Shown: in pieces, positions 1 through 6,164 of the stretch
Position numbering within the stretch: position 1 is the first letter of the stretch
How the letters are laid out: each line of letters starts with the position of its first letter
From: Puniceicoccales bacterium
Lineage (GTDB): Bacteria > Verrucomicrobiota > Verrucomicrobiia > Opitutales > UBA953
Direction: 5' to 3'
Assembly (NCBI GenBank): GCA_031289285.1
Contig: JAITPT010000041.1
Span: 1-11,963, forward strand
Length of the DNA stretch: 11,963 nucleotides
The notes under the pieces: model-generated
Told to the model about the DNA's origin: nothing
Database searches by the model: none
The model's input: the letters and a program-made list of their open reading frames with translations, nothing else
Made by a program: the position numbers and the translations under genes

Positions 1-1
1 C

Positions 2-1045
2 GTCAAAAACGAACGCCACCGGCAGATTTGGGCAGACACGCTTGCGGAGGCGGCGCGGCATTGCGCGAAGGCGCGTGTGCGCGTCGCGTGGTGGGAACTT
101 TGGAACGAGCCGGACGGCATTTTCGGGCAGTCCGCCAATGCGCGTTACCTCGACCTCTGGCGTTACTACATCGCCGCCAGCCGCGCTTTGAAGGGCGTTG
201 ACCCGACGCTGCAAATCGGTGGGCCGGGGCTGGCGTGGCCGCACGGCAGCGTCATTTTCGACTACTTCAAACACTGCGGCAAAGACGTAGATTTCATCAG
301 TTATCACCAATACTCGACGGGCAATTACAAGACCACGACGCGGCAATTTCTCGACAACGCCGCGCCGCATTTTGGCAAGGAAGCCGCCTCTATTTCGCGC
401 AGCATCAAACGCGCCGCCGCCGCAGGTTTCCTGAAAACGCCGACGACCTCGCTGCCAATTTTCCTGACCGAATACAATATGAACTACGGCTGGGACCCCG
501 GCGAAAAACGCCAGCAAACGCCCGCCGGTGTCGTCTATACCGCAATCGCGCTCTTCGAGGCGGGCAGCAACGGCCTGCAACGCGCCGCAATATGGAGCGC
601 GATTGGCAACAGCCAATTCGGCCTCGTCCACGGCGACCACACCGCGCCCAGCGGCTATTTGCTGCGCAAACTCGCCGATTGGGCACCGGGAAATTTGGTG
701 AAGACCACGGTTGGCGTCGGCGCGGCGGACGCTGGGAAACCGGCAGCGGCGGCGAAGCCAGCGGCTCCGCTGGTGCGCGCATACGCGACGGCGGATGCAG
801 GCACGCGCCACCTTACGGTTGTGTTGATAAACACCAGCGAGACGCAGACTGCTGCGGTTGACCTCACGCTCGCCGACGGCGGCACTTCGGCGACGGCGGC
901 GTCTGCAAAAAACTTTGGGCAAGCGCAGGTATTTGTCGTCAACGCCGACAACCCCGCTGGCGCGGCGCGAGTGCTGCCGCCCCCGCTCGGCAAAGTCGCG
1001 CTCCCGCCCCTCACGGTGAAGGTGCTGCGCTTCGGCGGACGCTGA
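2..1045 (+). CDS. GH39-like clan GH-A glycoside hydrolase, C-terminal part (5' end outside window)
   Basis: The frame is open to the left edge, so the GTG at 77 is only an internal codon and the real start lies outside the window. A WNEP motif (Glu codon 107-109) gives the acid/base residue of clan GH-A. A second Glu in FLTEYNMNYG (codon 470-472) fits the nucleophile. The two are 121 residues apart, close to the spacing in GH39 beta-xylosidases. YHQYS and GPGLAWP also suit a family of this type. After the barrel come an Ala/Pro-rich linker (AAAAKPAAPLV) and a beta-rich tail of about 90 residues, plausibly an accessory sandwich domain. GH39 members cleave beta-xylosides or alpha-L-iduronides, but the substrate here cannot be read. 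The signal peptide, if any, is out of view. Related GH-A families such as GH5 or GH30 remain possible. Confidence 0.8.
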   Translation, partial: VKNERHRQIWADTLAEAARHCAKARVRVAWWELWNEPDGIFGQSANARYLDLWRYYIAASRALKGVDPTLQIGGPGLAWPHGSVIFDYFKHCGKDVDFISYHQYSTGNYKTTTRQFLDNAAPHFGKEAASISRSIKRAAAAGFLKTPTTSLPIFLTEYNMNYGWDPGEKRQQTPAGVVYTAIALFEAGSNGLQRAAIWSAIGNSQFGLVHGDHTAPSGYLLRKLADWAPGNLVKTTVGVGAADAGKPAAAAKPAAPLVRAYATADAGTRHLTVVLINTSETQTAAVDLTLADGGTSATAASAKNFGQAQVFVVNADNPAGAARVLPPPLGKVALPPLTVKVLRFGGR

Positions 1046-1055
1046 GGCTTCGGAT

Positions 1056-1166
1056 TATAGGACCTATAGGTCGTATAGGACGCATAGGTCCTATAGGTCG
1101 TATAAGTCCTATAGGTCCTATAAGACCTATACGTCCTATAAGACCTATGCGTCCTATACGACCTAT
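1056..1166. repeat. 9-bp-period TATAGGWCS array forming a long palindrome
   Basis: Twelve 9-bp units start at 1056, 1065, 1074 and so on to 1155, followed by a partial TAT. The left units are TATAGGACC or TATAGGTCG-like, and the right ones TATAAGACC or TATACGTCC-like. The array is also an inverted repeat centred on 1116. Bases 1066-1090 are the exact reverse complement of 1142-1166. Inward from there the arms pair to the centre with only four mismatches (1091/1141, 1098/1134, 1105/1127, 1109/1123). It begins 10 bp after the hydrolase stop codon and 41 bp beyond the end of the Cdd1-like gene, so it separates two convergent genes. No T-run follows on either strand, so it is not a standard intrinsic terminator. 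On the minus strand it translates as an Ile-Gly/Arg-Pro tripeptide pattern, which I regard as an artefact. Confidence 0.93.
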
Positions 1167-1206
1167 TGCGGGGGAGTTCCTGCGCTTTGCGCTGCCTCCT
1201 GTTTTT

Positions 1207-1569
1207 TCAGGGGCTTCCCGCGCTGTTCCCCCACGCAGATACATGCAACAGGTTTTTATCCGGCGCGGGCGTTTCCGCGACATAGACCGCGAGACGCAAC
1301 TCGGCGAGACGCGAACTCGGCGTGTCTGGGCGCAGTTTGAGCAGGTCGGCAAAAAGCGCGTCGGGGGCACGTCCGGCGAGTTGGTAAAGCTGCGTGAAAC
1401 CGAGGTCGAGCAAGTCGCGGGCAGCCTCCACTTTGATTTGCGGGACACGCATGAACGCGCTGCCGAGTGCCTCGGCACGGCGGCGTTTTGCCGTCTCGGG
1501 GTCGGCGGCAAACGGACGTTCAAAGTCCTTCGGCATGAGTTTTCGCGGGCGTTTCGGCGGTGTTGGCAT
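1207..1569 (-). CDS. Cdd1-type helix-hairpin-helix protein
   Basis: A 120-aa protein. Residues 39-100 (FMRVPQIKVEAARDLLDLGF, then LAGRAPDALFADLLKLR and LRLAVYVAET) match the pattern of the Cdd1/pathogenicity-locus family. That pattern is a helix-hairpin-helix, a 'DPEALY' helix and an 'LYVFRCAVYFA'-like helix. Such small HhH proteins are thought to bind DNA non-specifically; no catalytic motif is visible. The first 36 residues are basic and proline-rich. The start at 1569 (MPTPPKRPRK) was chosen because the frame upstream continues through repeat DNA with nonsense composition. M12 (MPKDFERPF) is an alternative start, and no clear Shine-Dalgarno is present for either. It lies 88 nt downstream of the 188-aa gene on the same strand, perhaps co-transcribed. 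Confidence 0.72.
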   Translation of the reverse strand: MPTPPKRPRKLMPKDFERPFAADPETAKRRRAEALGSAFMRVPQIKVEAARDLLDLGFTQLYQLAGRAPDALFADLLKLRPDTPSSRLAELRLAVYVAETPAPDKNLLHVSAWGNSAGSP

Positions 1570-1657
1570 GGTGCAGATTTGTTGGCGGATTTCAGATTTC
1601 GGTTTGGCGGGCGGGCAGGCAGCGTTCGGGCGAGCGGACAGCGTTCGGCGCGTTTTC

Positions 1658-2224
1658 TCAGACCTGCCCTTCGGCCTTGCCGAGTTCGCTTTGCTCGGGG
1701 TCGTAGTCGTCGGAGGTGCCCCACGAAAAACCGCCGCGAACACCGCCTTGTTTATTTTTGATTTTCCAATCGGCGTAAGGTTCGCCGTGTATCTCCGCAA
1801 AAAGTTTTTCAAACGCCTCGCCGTCGTTGAACGTGAGCGTCTCTTCGACCTCGGCGCGCCCCTTCGCAAACACGGCGCGAGCGAGCCAGTATTCGGCGCG
1901 AAAGGCGTCGGCGGTGACGCGCACCCGCACACCGAGGAAGCGGGTGGAGATGGCGCGGGCGAGCTTGAACGGCGGTTCCCAGCGCGTCGGCAACAGGATG
2001 CCAAGGGCGTTGCCAGCGGCGTCGCGCTCGACGGTGTATGGGCCGCTGTGCGATTCGGCGATAGCGGCCTCGAACGCGGCAAACGCGCCTGCGACGTCGC
2101 TCGGTGCGACGCCGGCCTGCGCGGGGTCGCTGTCGGCGGCGGGTTCGATTGTGATTTTGCTGAAAATGGGTGCCGCGTTGCGGTCGAGTTGGGCGGCGGG
2201 AACACTGTTTGCGTTGGAGGACAT
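1658..2224 (-). CDS. Conserved-looking hypothetical protein, 188 aa
   Basis: I do not recognise the family. The reading frame has strongly biased, GC-ending codons typical of a real gene in this genome, and the overlapping frames do not. The protein has no signal peptide or membrane segment. It starts with a polar, Ala-rich stretch (residues 1-50). A mixed alpha/beta region follows, with the core TRWEPPFKLARAISTRFLGV and FRAEYWLARAVFAKGRAEV, and then an acidic, glycine-containing tail (WGTSDDYDPEQSELGKAEGQV). Cysteine is absent. The ATG at 2224 is the first in frame. A 35-bp interspersed repeat ends 14 nt upstream of it, so its promoter must lie in or beyond repeat DNA. Next downstream is the Cdd1-like gene. 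Confidence 0.65.
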   Translation of the reverse strand: MSSNANSVPAAQLDRNAAPIFSKITIEPAADSDPAQAGVAPSDVAGAFAAFEAAIAESHSGPYTVERDAAGNALGILLPTRWEPPFKLARAISTRFLGVRVRVTADAFRAEYWLARAVFAKGRAEVEETLTFNDGEAFEKLFAEIHGEPYADWKIKNKQGGVRGGFSWGTSDDYDPEQSELGKAEGQV

Positions 2225-2238
2225 GGCGCAGACGGTAT

Positions 2239-2273
2239 GCGGCGCGACGGCGCAAAGGCAACTTCACACTGCG
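2239..2273 (+). repeat. 35-bp interspersed repeat, copy 1
   Basis: Bases 2239-2273 (starting GCGGCGCGACGGCGCAAAGG) are identical to 2780-2814, and a weaker match extends about 15 bp further right. This copy lies just upstream of the 188-aa minus-strand gene. With copy 2 it brackets the repeat-rich segment between the two genes. Confidence 0.85.
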
Positions 2274-2318
2274 CGACGGCTGCGCGGTCTGGGGCTGTGT
2301 GGCCAATACCGTTCGAGT

Positions 2319-2489
2319 CGTGCCCAAAATACGAAGGGCATTTCTGAAACGCGGTGGCGGGGCGGCGGCTGCATCGGCGGCGAGTCATTCGTGCCCAAAA
2401 TACGAAGAGCATTTCTGAAACGCGGTGGCGGGACGGCGGCTGCATCGGCGGCGAGTCATTCGTGCCCAAAATACGAAGAGCATTTTTGA
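2319..2489 (+). repeat. 71-bp tandem direct repeat, two full units plus a partial third
   Basis: Units begin with CGTGCCCAAAATACGAAG at 2319, 2390 and 2461, an exact 71-bp period. The third unit stops after about 29 bp. Units 1 and 2 differ at only a few positions (for example AAGGGCA versus AAGAGCA). Each junction contains TTCGT-N9-ACGAA, a small inverted repeat. The repeat is much longer than a CRISPR repeat and has no unique spacers. No open frame here looks coding. Confidence 0.9.
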
Positions 2490-2506
2490 AACCGCATGTG
2501 GCTCGG

Positions 2507-2740
2507 AGCGCTGAAGGCGCGGCTTCATAATAGCCTATGGCAACGCCATAGGTATCGGTCTCGCTCTGTCTCTGTGGGCTGTAAGCCCACCTCAACCGTC
2601 GTTCCGAATGCCACCCCACCCTCGCGCCACCGCCGCCCGACCTCCAGCGCGTTAAGGTGGGCTTACAGCCCACTGTTGAGAAACCGCTCGTTATCCTATG
2701 GCGTTGCCATAGGCTATTATGAAGCCGCGCCTTCAGCGCT
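2507..2740. repeat. 234-bp concentric palindromic element (MITE- or REP-like)
   Basis: The outer arms 2507-2552 and 2695-2740 are a perfect 46-bp inverted repeat. Inner arms 2574-2596 and 2651-2673 are a second inverted repeat with one mismatch, and both share the centre 2623.5. Each outer arm holds its own hairpin (CCTATGGC-AAC-GCCATAGG), and each inner arm holds another (GTGGGCT-GTA-AGCCCAC). The segments between the arms (2553-2573, 2674-2694 and the central 54 bp) are not symmetric. No transposase is encoded and I see no convincing target-site duplication. It could be a non-autonomous transposable element or a REP/BIME-type structure. Confidence 0.9.
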
Positions 2741-2779
2741 ACGATGCACCCTCCGTTTCAACTCGGATTCCGCTTTTGG

Positions 2780-2814
2780 GCGGCGCGACGGCGCAAAGGC
2801 AACTTCACACTGCG
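2780..2814 (+). repeat. 35-bp interspersed repeat, copy 2
   Basis: An exact copy of 2239-2273 in the same orientation, 89 bp before the DedA start codon. The other 2,225-2,903 sequence outside the listed repeats shows nothing I can name. Confidence 0.85.
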
Positions 2815-2903
2815 TGGCGGCTGTGTGGTGGGTGACTTCCGGCTTGTCTTTCTCGGCGTTGCCCGCACCGTCGCCGCCCTTTTTTCCAACACACGCGCTA
2901 TCC

Positions 2904-3593
2904 ATGTCCGAGCCTATTCTCAACGCCAACGAGCCGTCCGCTGCACCGTCCGCCGTCCCGCCTTCTACGCCGCCGAAAGTCGGTGTTTTTCAAACGCTCC
3001 GCCGTCTGCCACGGCGGCTTTACGACTGGGTGCTCAGCTGGGCAGAGACGAAATACGGGCTGCCTGCGCTGTGTGCGTTGTCGTTTGCCGAGTCGTCGTT
3101 TTTTCCAATTCCGCCCGACGTGTTGCTCATCGCGTTGTGCATGGGCGCGTCGAAAAAGGCGTTTAAGTTTGTCGCGTATTGCGCGTTGTTTTCCGTGCTT
3201 GGCGGAATTTTCGGCTACTACATCGGCTACGCTTTTTACGACCAAGTGGGCAAAGGTATCATAGAGTTTTTCCACTACGAGAAGCAGTGGGCGAAGGTTG
3301 GGGATCTCTATGGCAAAAACGCATTCCTCGCGATTTTCACCGCTGGTTTTACGCCCATCCCTTACAAGGTGTTCACTATCGCGGCAGGGTTTTTCCATGA
3401 CAAGGTCGGCCTCGGCACACTTATTTTCGCCTCCTTGCTTGGGCGCACAGGACGTTTCGCCCTCGTCGGCGGCGCAATTTATTTTTTCGGACCCAGGATA
3501 AAACCCTATTTAGACAAGTATTTTGAACTCGTTTGTGTGCTCTTCATGGTGCTGCTCATCGGTAGTTTTGTGCTGCTAAAATACCTGCTATGA
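2904..3593 (+). CDS. DedA-family (YqaA-type) integral membrane protein
   Basis: A 229-aa protein. A soluble, Pro/Ala-rich N-terminus (1-40) is followed by a typical DedA/VTT core. The core shows FAESSFFPIPPDVLL (61-75), a Gly-rich membrane helix (about 89-112), FTAGFTPIPYKVFTIAAGF (145-163) and LLGRTGRF (178-185). A C-terminal hydrophobic helix follows (about 208-226). The two 'PIP' segments, the acidic residue E63 and the conserved Arg pair R181/R184 are family hallmarks. DedA proteins act in the inner membrane, and several are implicated in phospholipid (undecaprenyl phosphate or phosphatidylethanolamine) translocation and proton-motive-force homeostasis; the substrate of this one is unknown. 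The start is the ATG at 2904 because the frame upstream runs through repeats. No clear Shine-Dalgarno is seen. Its stop overlaps the convergent acetyltransferase gene by 6 bp. Confidence 0.92.
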   Translation: MSEPILNANEPSAAPSAVPPSTPPKVGVFQTLRRLPRRLYDWVLSWAETKYGLPALCALSFAESSFFPIPPDVLLIALCMGASKKAFKFVAYCALFSVLGGIFGYYIGYAFYDQVGKGIIEFFHYEKQWAKVGDLYGKNAFLAIFTAGFTPIPYKVFTIAAGFFHDKVGLGTLIFASLLGRTGRFALVGGAIYFFGPRIKPYLDKYFELVCVLFMVLLIGSFVLLKYLL

Positions 3594-4160
3594 CGCCGTC
3601 GCCGCCGCCGCCGCCGCTGCTGCTGCTGCGCCGAAGTCGCGCTCCATGTAGATGACATCGTGCCAGCGTCCGAACTTTCTGCCGACGCCCGAAAGGTAGC
3701 CCACTTGTGCGAAATCGAGTTTTTGGTGCAGCCTGATGCTTGCGGTGTGTCCGGCGACAATTCGTGCCAGCACGGCGCGATGTCCCAGCCGTCGTGCTTC
3801 GCCGAGCAGGTGGCAGAGCATTTTTTCGCCGTAGCCGCGCCCGCAAAACTTTTCGTCCAAGTAGATTGAATCTTCGACTGTGTGTTGCCATGCCTCGCGT
3901 TGGCAATAGGGCGAGAGTGCTGCCCAGCCTGCCAATTCGCCGCGCACCTCGCCGACAAACGCCGGATGTGCCCCTGTGTGTGCCCGCAACCACGCCAGCC
4001 GCGCCCGTTCTGTGTCGGGCGCGATTTGGAAGGTAGCGGTCGTGCGCAGCACGCTGACATTATAGATGCGCACGAGTGCTGGCACATCGCGCCGCGCCAC
4101 TGGGCGGATGCAAAGCTCGCCGGGGACAGAGGGCGCAGGTTGCGGAATAAAGGTTCGCAT
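3588..4160 (-). CDS. GNAT N-acetyltransferase (phosphinothricin/methionine-sulfoximine acetyltransferase-like)
   Basis: A 190-aa protein with a complete GNAT fold: CIRPVARRDVPALVRIYNVSV (17-37), the TTATF strand (40-44), and FVGEVRGELAGWAALSPY (68-85). The acetyl-CoA pyrophosphate loop is YLDEKFCGRGYGEKML (100-115). The layout IYN..V..TTATF and the H-T-A-S-I-R-L-H helix (138-145) resemble the Pat/MnaT (YncA) branch, which acetylates phosphinothricin or methionine sulfoximine. The true substrate cannot be deduced. The C-terminus is odd: after DFG there are ten alanine codons in a row (six GCG, four GCA), then TAS. The ATG at 4160 is the first in frame and has no clear ribosome site. The 90 bp between it and the fucosidase stop contain only a weak 5-bp-stem hairpin (4181-4200), with T-rich sequence on the minus strand. 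Confidence 0.88.
   Translation of the reverse strand: MRTFIPQPAPSVPGELCIRPVARRDVPALVRIYNVSVLRTTATFQIAPDTERARLAWLRAHTGAHPAFVGEVRGELAGWAALSPYCQREAWQHTVEDSIYLDEKFCGRGYGEKMLCHLLGEARRLGHRAVLARIVAGHTASIRLHQKLDFAQVGYLSGVGRKFGRWHDVIYMERDFGAAAAAAAAAATAS
3594..3629. repeat. Trinucleotide (GCC)n(GCT)n run
   Basis: Five GCC and four GCT triplets in an unbroken run encode the polyalanine tail of the acetyltransferase on the minus strand. Such a run is prone to replication slippage, which would change tail length in steps of one alanine without shifting the frame. It begins directly after the DedA stop codon. Confidence 0.85.
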
Positions 4161-4250
4161 AAAAAAAGCAGTCTAAGAAAGCCGTAGAAAAAGAGACGGC
4201 GGCAGCGGCGATGTTTTTCGGACATCCAGATTTATTTCTCTGAGCGCTCT

Positions 4251-5834
4251 TTATTTTATCTTCAGCTTGAAGCACCATGCGTATTCGCAGGGACGGTTGG
4301 CGGGTGATTGGAGAGCTTCGGGGATTGCGATTTTAATGCCGCCTTTTTCGTCGTTCGACCAAGACAAAGGTTTTTCATAACCAAGCATTTTTATTTCACC
4401 CACATTTGCAGCGGTCACTGAGGGAATGCTGACTTCGCGTCCGGGCCATGTTTGCACGAAAATGTAAATGGACTTCCCGTCTTTGCTGCGGGTGAGTCTG
4501 TGTTGTCCTTTTTTCCAATCTCCCTTCGGAGTGGCACGAGTATTGTAAATGCCTTCGCCATTGACTTTTAGCCAGCGTCCGGTCGCCTCCAACGCCTCTA
4601 CCACTTTGGGGTGAAAACGCCCTTTGGTGTCGGGGCCAAAACTTACCATGAAACTTCCGCCTTTTGCGACGGCTTCAATGAGCTTTTTTACTATCCAAGC
4701 ACCGTCTTTGTAGTCTTTTGCATTTGGACTGTAAGCAAATACTTTGGCGAGGACATCAATACCCATCCACGGCATATTTGTGTTTTCGGGATTTTTCGGG
4801 ATAAATGTTTCCGGCTGAAAATAATCGCCGTAGTTGCCGATGCCCCGCGCACGAAACATCACATCGGGCTGCAATTTGCGTAGTATTTTTATTGTCTCTT
4901 TTGTCTGCGGCCAAACATCTTTTCCGAGCCACATATCAAAACAAATCATATCAATTTTGCCGTAGTTTGTGAGCAGTTCTTTGAGTTGTTCGCGGTGGCG
5001 TGCTGTCATTCGTGCGGTCTCTTCCGGTGTGCGTTCCGGCGTGAGGATGTTGTGCTTATCGTTTCGGATACCATTGCCGTAATCGAGCCGATTTTTTTGC
5101 GAGTGGCGTGTGATTAAGGGGTGAAAACTGTAGGGACGGAAATCGGCGTCATACCAATCGGAATGCGAATAGTAGAGGTCAATTTTTAGCCCGTGGCGAT
5201 GTCCGGCGTCGCAAAGTTCTTTCACTATATCGCGTTTGAAAGGTGTGTCTTGCACACTGTAAGCGATGTCGCAGTCCTCAATGAGTTTATCGGGCGGCGC
5301 GAGAAAATTGGCGCGGCGTTTGACGCGTGTTTTTGTGTGAAACAGCGAGAAGCCGTCGTGGTGTTTTGTGATAAACGCGAAGCCCTGTGCGCCGCCGCGT
5401 TTGAAGAGCGACATCCATTCTTCGGCGTCGAAGTCAACGGGGTTAAATGTCTTGTAGAGTTCTTGGTATGCCATGCGTTTTTGGGCTGGCATGTAGAGGA
5501 ATGGCCACGACGCCTCGATGCCCCATTGTGAATAGACGCCCCAGATGATGCGCACGGAAAACTTGATGTCGCGGAATGCTTCGTGGGCGGTTTCGGAGGC
5601 GTGGATGTAGTCGGAGTCGGGCGTGTTCTCGACATAGGAGCGCACGGCGCGACCATGCACATCGGACGCTGGCAGGCGGATGCTGCGGGCGCGGTCGCGG
5701 GCGACGGCGGCTGCGTCTGGCGCGGCAGATGGTGGCGCGGCGTAGGCGGCGGGCGCGGCAAATGCGGCGGCACAGAGCGCGAGGAGCGCGGGGAGTGAGT
5801 GTGGTGTGTGAAGAGGAGACGGTAGAAGTTTCAT
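4251..5834 (-). CDS. Secreted GH29 alpha-L-fucosidase
   Basis: A 527-aa protein that hydrolyses terminal alpha-L-fucose from glycans. It starts with a signal peptide (MKLLPSPLHTPHSLPALLAL, Ala-rich, probable cleavage near AYA, residues 30-32). This decided the start at 5834 over an in-frame ATG at 5948. The GH29 core follows: RIIWGVYSQWG (95-105), FNPVDFDAEEW (130-140) and ITKHHDGFSLF (155-165). Then come KRDIVKELCDAGHRHGLK (200-217), YYSHSDWY (221-228) and YGKIDMICFDMW (291-302), in which D300 is the expected nucleophile. GGSFMVSFGPDTKGRFHP (392-409) and GRWLKVNGEGIYNTR (419-433) complete it. The nucleophile motif reads CFDMW rather than the common WFDG, so it may be a divergent subfamily. 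A beta-rich tail ends the protein. The acid/base residue cannot be assigned by eye. A role in glycan foraging fits the nearby GH39-like gene. Confidence 0.93.
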   Translation of the reverse strand: MKLLPSPLHTPHSLPALLALCAAAFAAPAAYAAPPSAAPDAAAVARDRARSIRLPASDVHGRAVRSYVENTPDSDYIHASETAHEAFRDIKFSVRIIWGVYSQWGIEASWPFLYMPAQKRMAYQELYKTFNPVDFDAEEWMSLFKRGGAQGFAFITKHHDGFSLFHTKTRVKRRANFLAPPDKLIEDCDIAYSVQDTPFKRDIVKELCDAGHRHGLKIDLYYSHSDWYDADFRPYSFHPLITRHSQKNRLDYGNGIRNDKHNILTPERTPEETARMTARHREQLKELLTNYGKIDMICFDMWLGKDVWPQTKETIKILRKLQPDVMFRARGIGNYGDYFQPETFIPKNPENTNMPWMGIDVLAKVFAYSPNAKDYKDGAWIVKKLIEAVAKGGSFMVSFGPDTKGRFHPKVVEALEATGRWLKVNGEGIYNTRATPKGDWKKGQHRLTRSKDGKSIYIFVQTWPGREVSIPSVTAANVGEIKMLGYEKPLSWSNDEKGGIKIAIPEALQSPANRPCEYAWCFKLKIK

Positions 5835-5967
5835 AACGGGGCGAGGAGACACACCGCGCAGGGAAAGGTTCCGTGCAGCGGCAAGTGTCGGGCTGTTTTT
5901 GCGGGGCGACGTAGCCCGTGGAATCAATGAGTTGGCGACCCTGCTCACTTTGGAACCATGCCTGCAA

Positions 5968-5989
5968 CCTAAGAACGGCAGTTCTTAGG
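5968..5989. repeat. Perfect 9-bp-stem hairpin
   Basis: CCTAAGAAC-GGCA-GTTCTTAGG is a perfect stem-loop, 133 bp upstream of the fucosidase start. It has no following T-run. It may be part of the adjoining REP-like cluster or an operator for the fucosidase; neither is shown. The bases 5835-5967 contain nothing else I can identify. Confidence 0.7.
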
Positions 5990-5996
5990 ATAATCC

Positions 5997-6087
5997 CGCC
6001 CTTGCAGGGCTTTGTGTGAGGGGTGGCTTTTCCGGGGGTTCCGCTTCGCTACACCCTCGGTTATGCACATCTCGCCCTTGCAGGGCT
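5997..6087. repeat. REP-like cluster: 15-bp direct repeat flanking an imperfect hairpin
   Basis: CGCCCTTGCAGGGCT occurs at 5997-6011 and again at 6073-6087. Each copy is itself a small hairpin (GCCCT-TGC-AGGGC). Between them, 6032-6060 reads CCGGGGGT...ACCCTCGG around GCTTCGC and folds into an imperfect stem with internal loops. From memory, similar GTGTAGCGAAGCGGAACC-type intergenic repeats recur in many bacterial genomes, which suggests a REP-type element; a genome search would be needed to confirm this. No transposase or RAYT gene is in the window. It sits between the end of the HNH gene and the fucosidase. The remaining 6,088-6,164 shows nothing recognisable. Confidence 0.75.
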
Positions 6088-6164
6088 AAAAAACAAGAGA
6101 CCTCGATAAGGGGCATCAGCAATTGCCAATACTCGCGTCCCACTCAAAACAGCGAGGAACCATT

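Noticed and set aside
1066..1166. Intrinsic bidirectional terminator
   Set aside because: The stem is long, but no T-run follows on either strand and the stem is AT-rich and periodic. Termination by other means cannot be excluded.
1394..2347. 317-codon + strand frame across the 188-aa and Cdd1-like genes
   Set aside because: Low-complexity Gly/Ala/Arg composition. The minus-strand genes beneath it have recognisable or gene-like sequence.
2319..2489. CRISPR array
   Set aside because: The period is 71 bp and the whole unit repeats; there are no unique spacers and no cas genes.
1207..2673. A single 488-aa minus-strand protein reaching into the repeats
   Set aside because: The upstream two thirds is translated tandem-repeat and palindrome DNA plus the out-of-frame 188-aa gene. 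Only the last 120 residues look like a protein family.
4172..4200. Terminator of the fucosidase gene
   Set aside because: The minus-strand stem GCCGT/ACGGC is only 5 bp with a 10-nt loop and an interrupted T-run; too weak to annotate.
5835..5948. N-terminal extension of the fucosidase to the ATG at 5948
   Set aside because: It would bury the clear signal peptide that begins at 5834 behind 38 residues of Arg/Ser/Pro-rich sequence.
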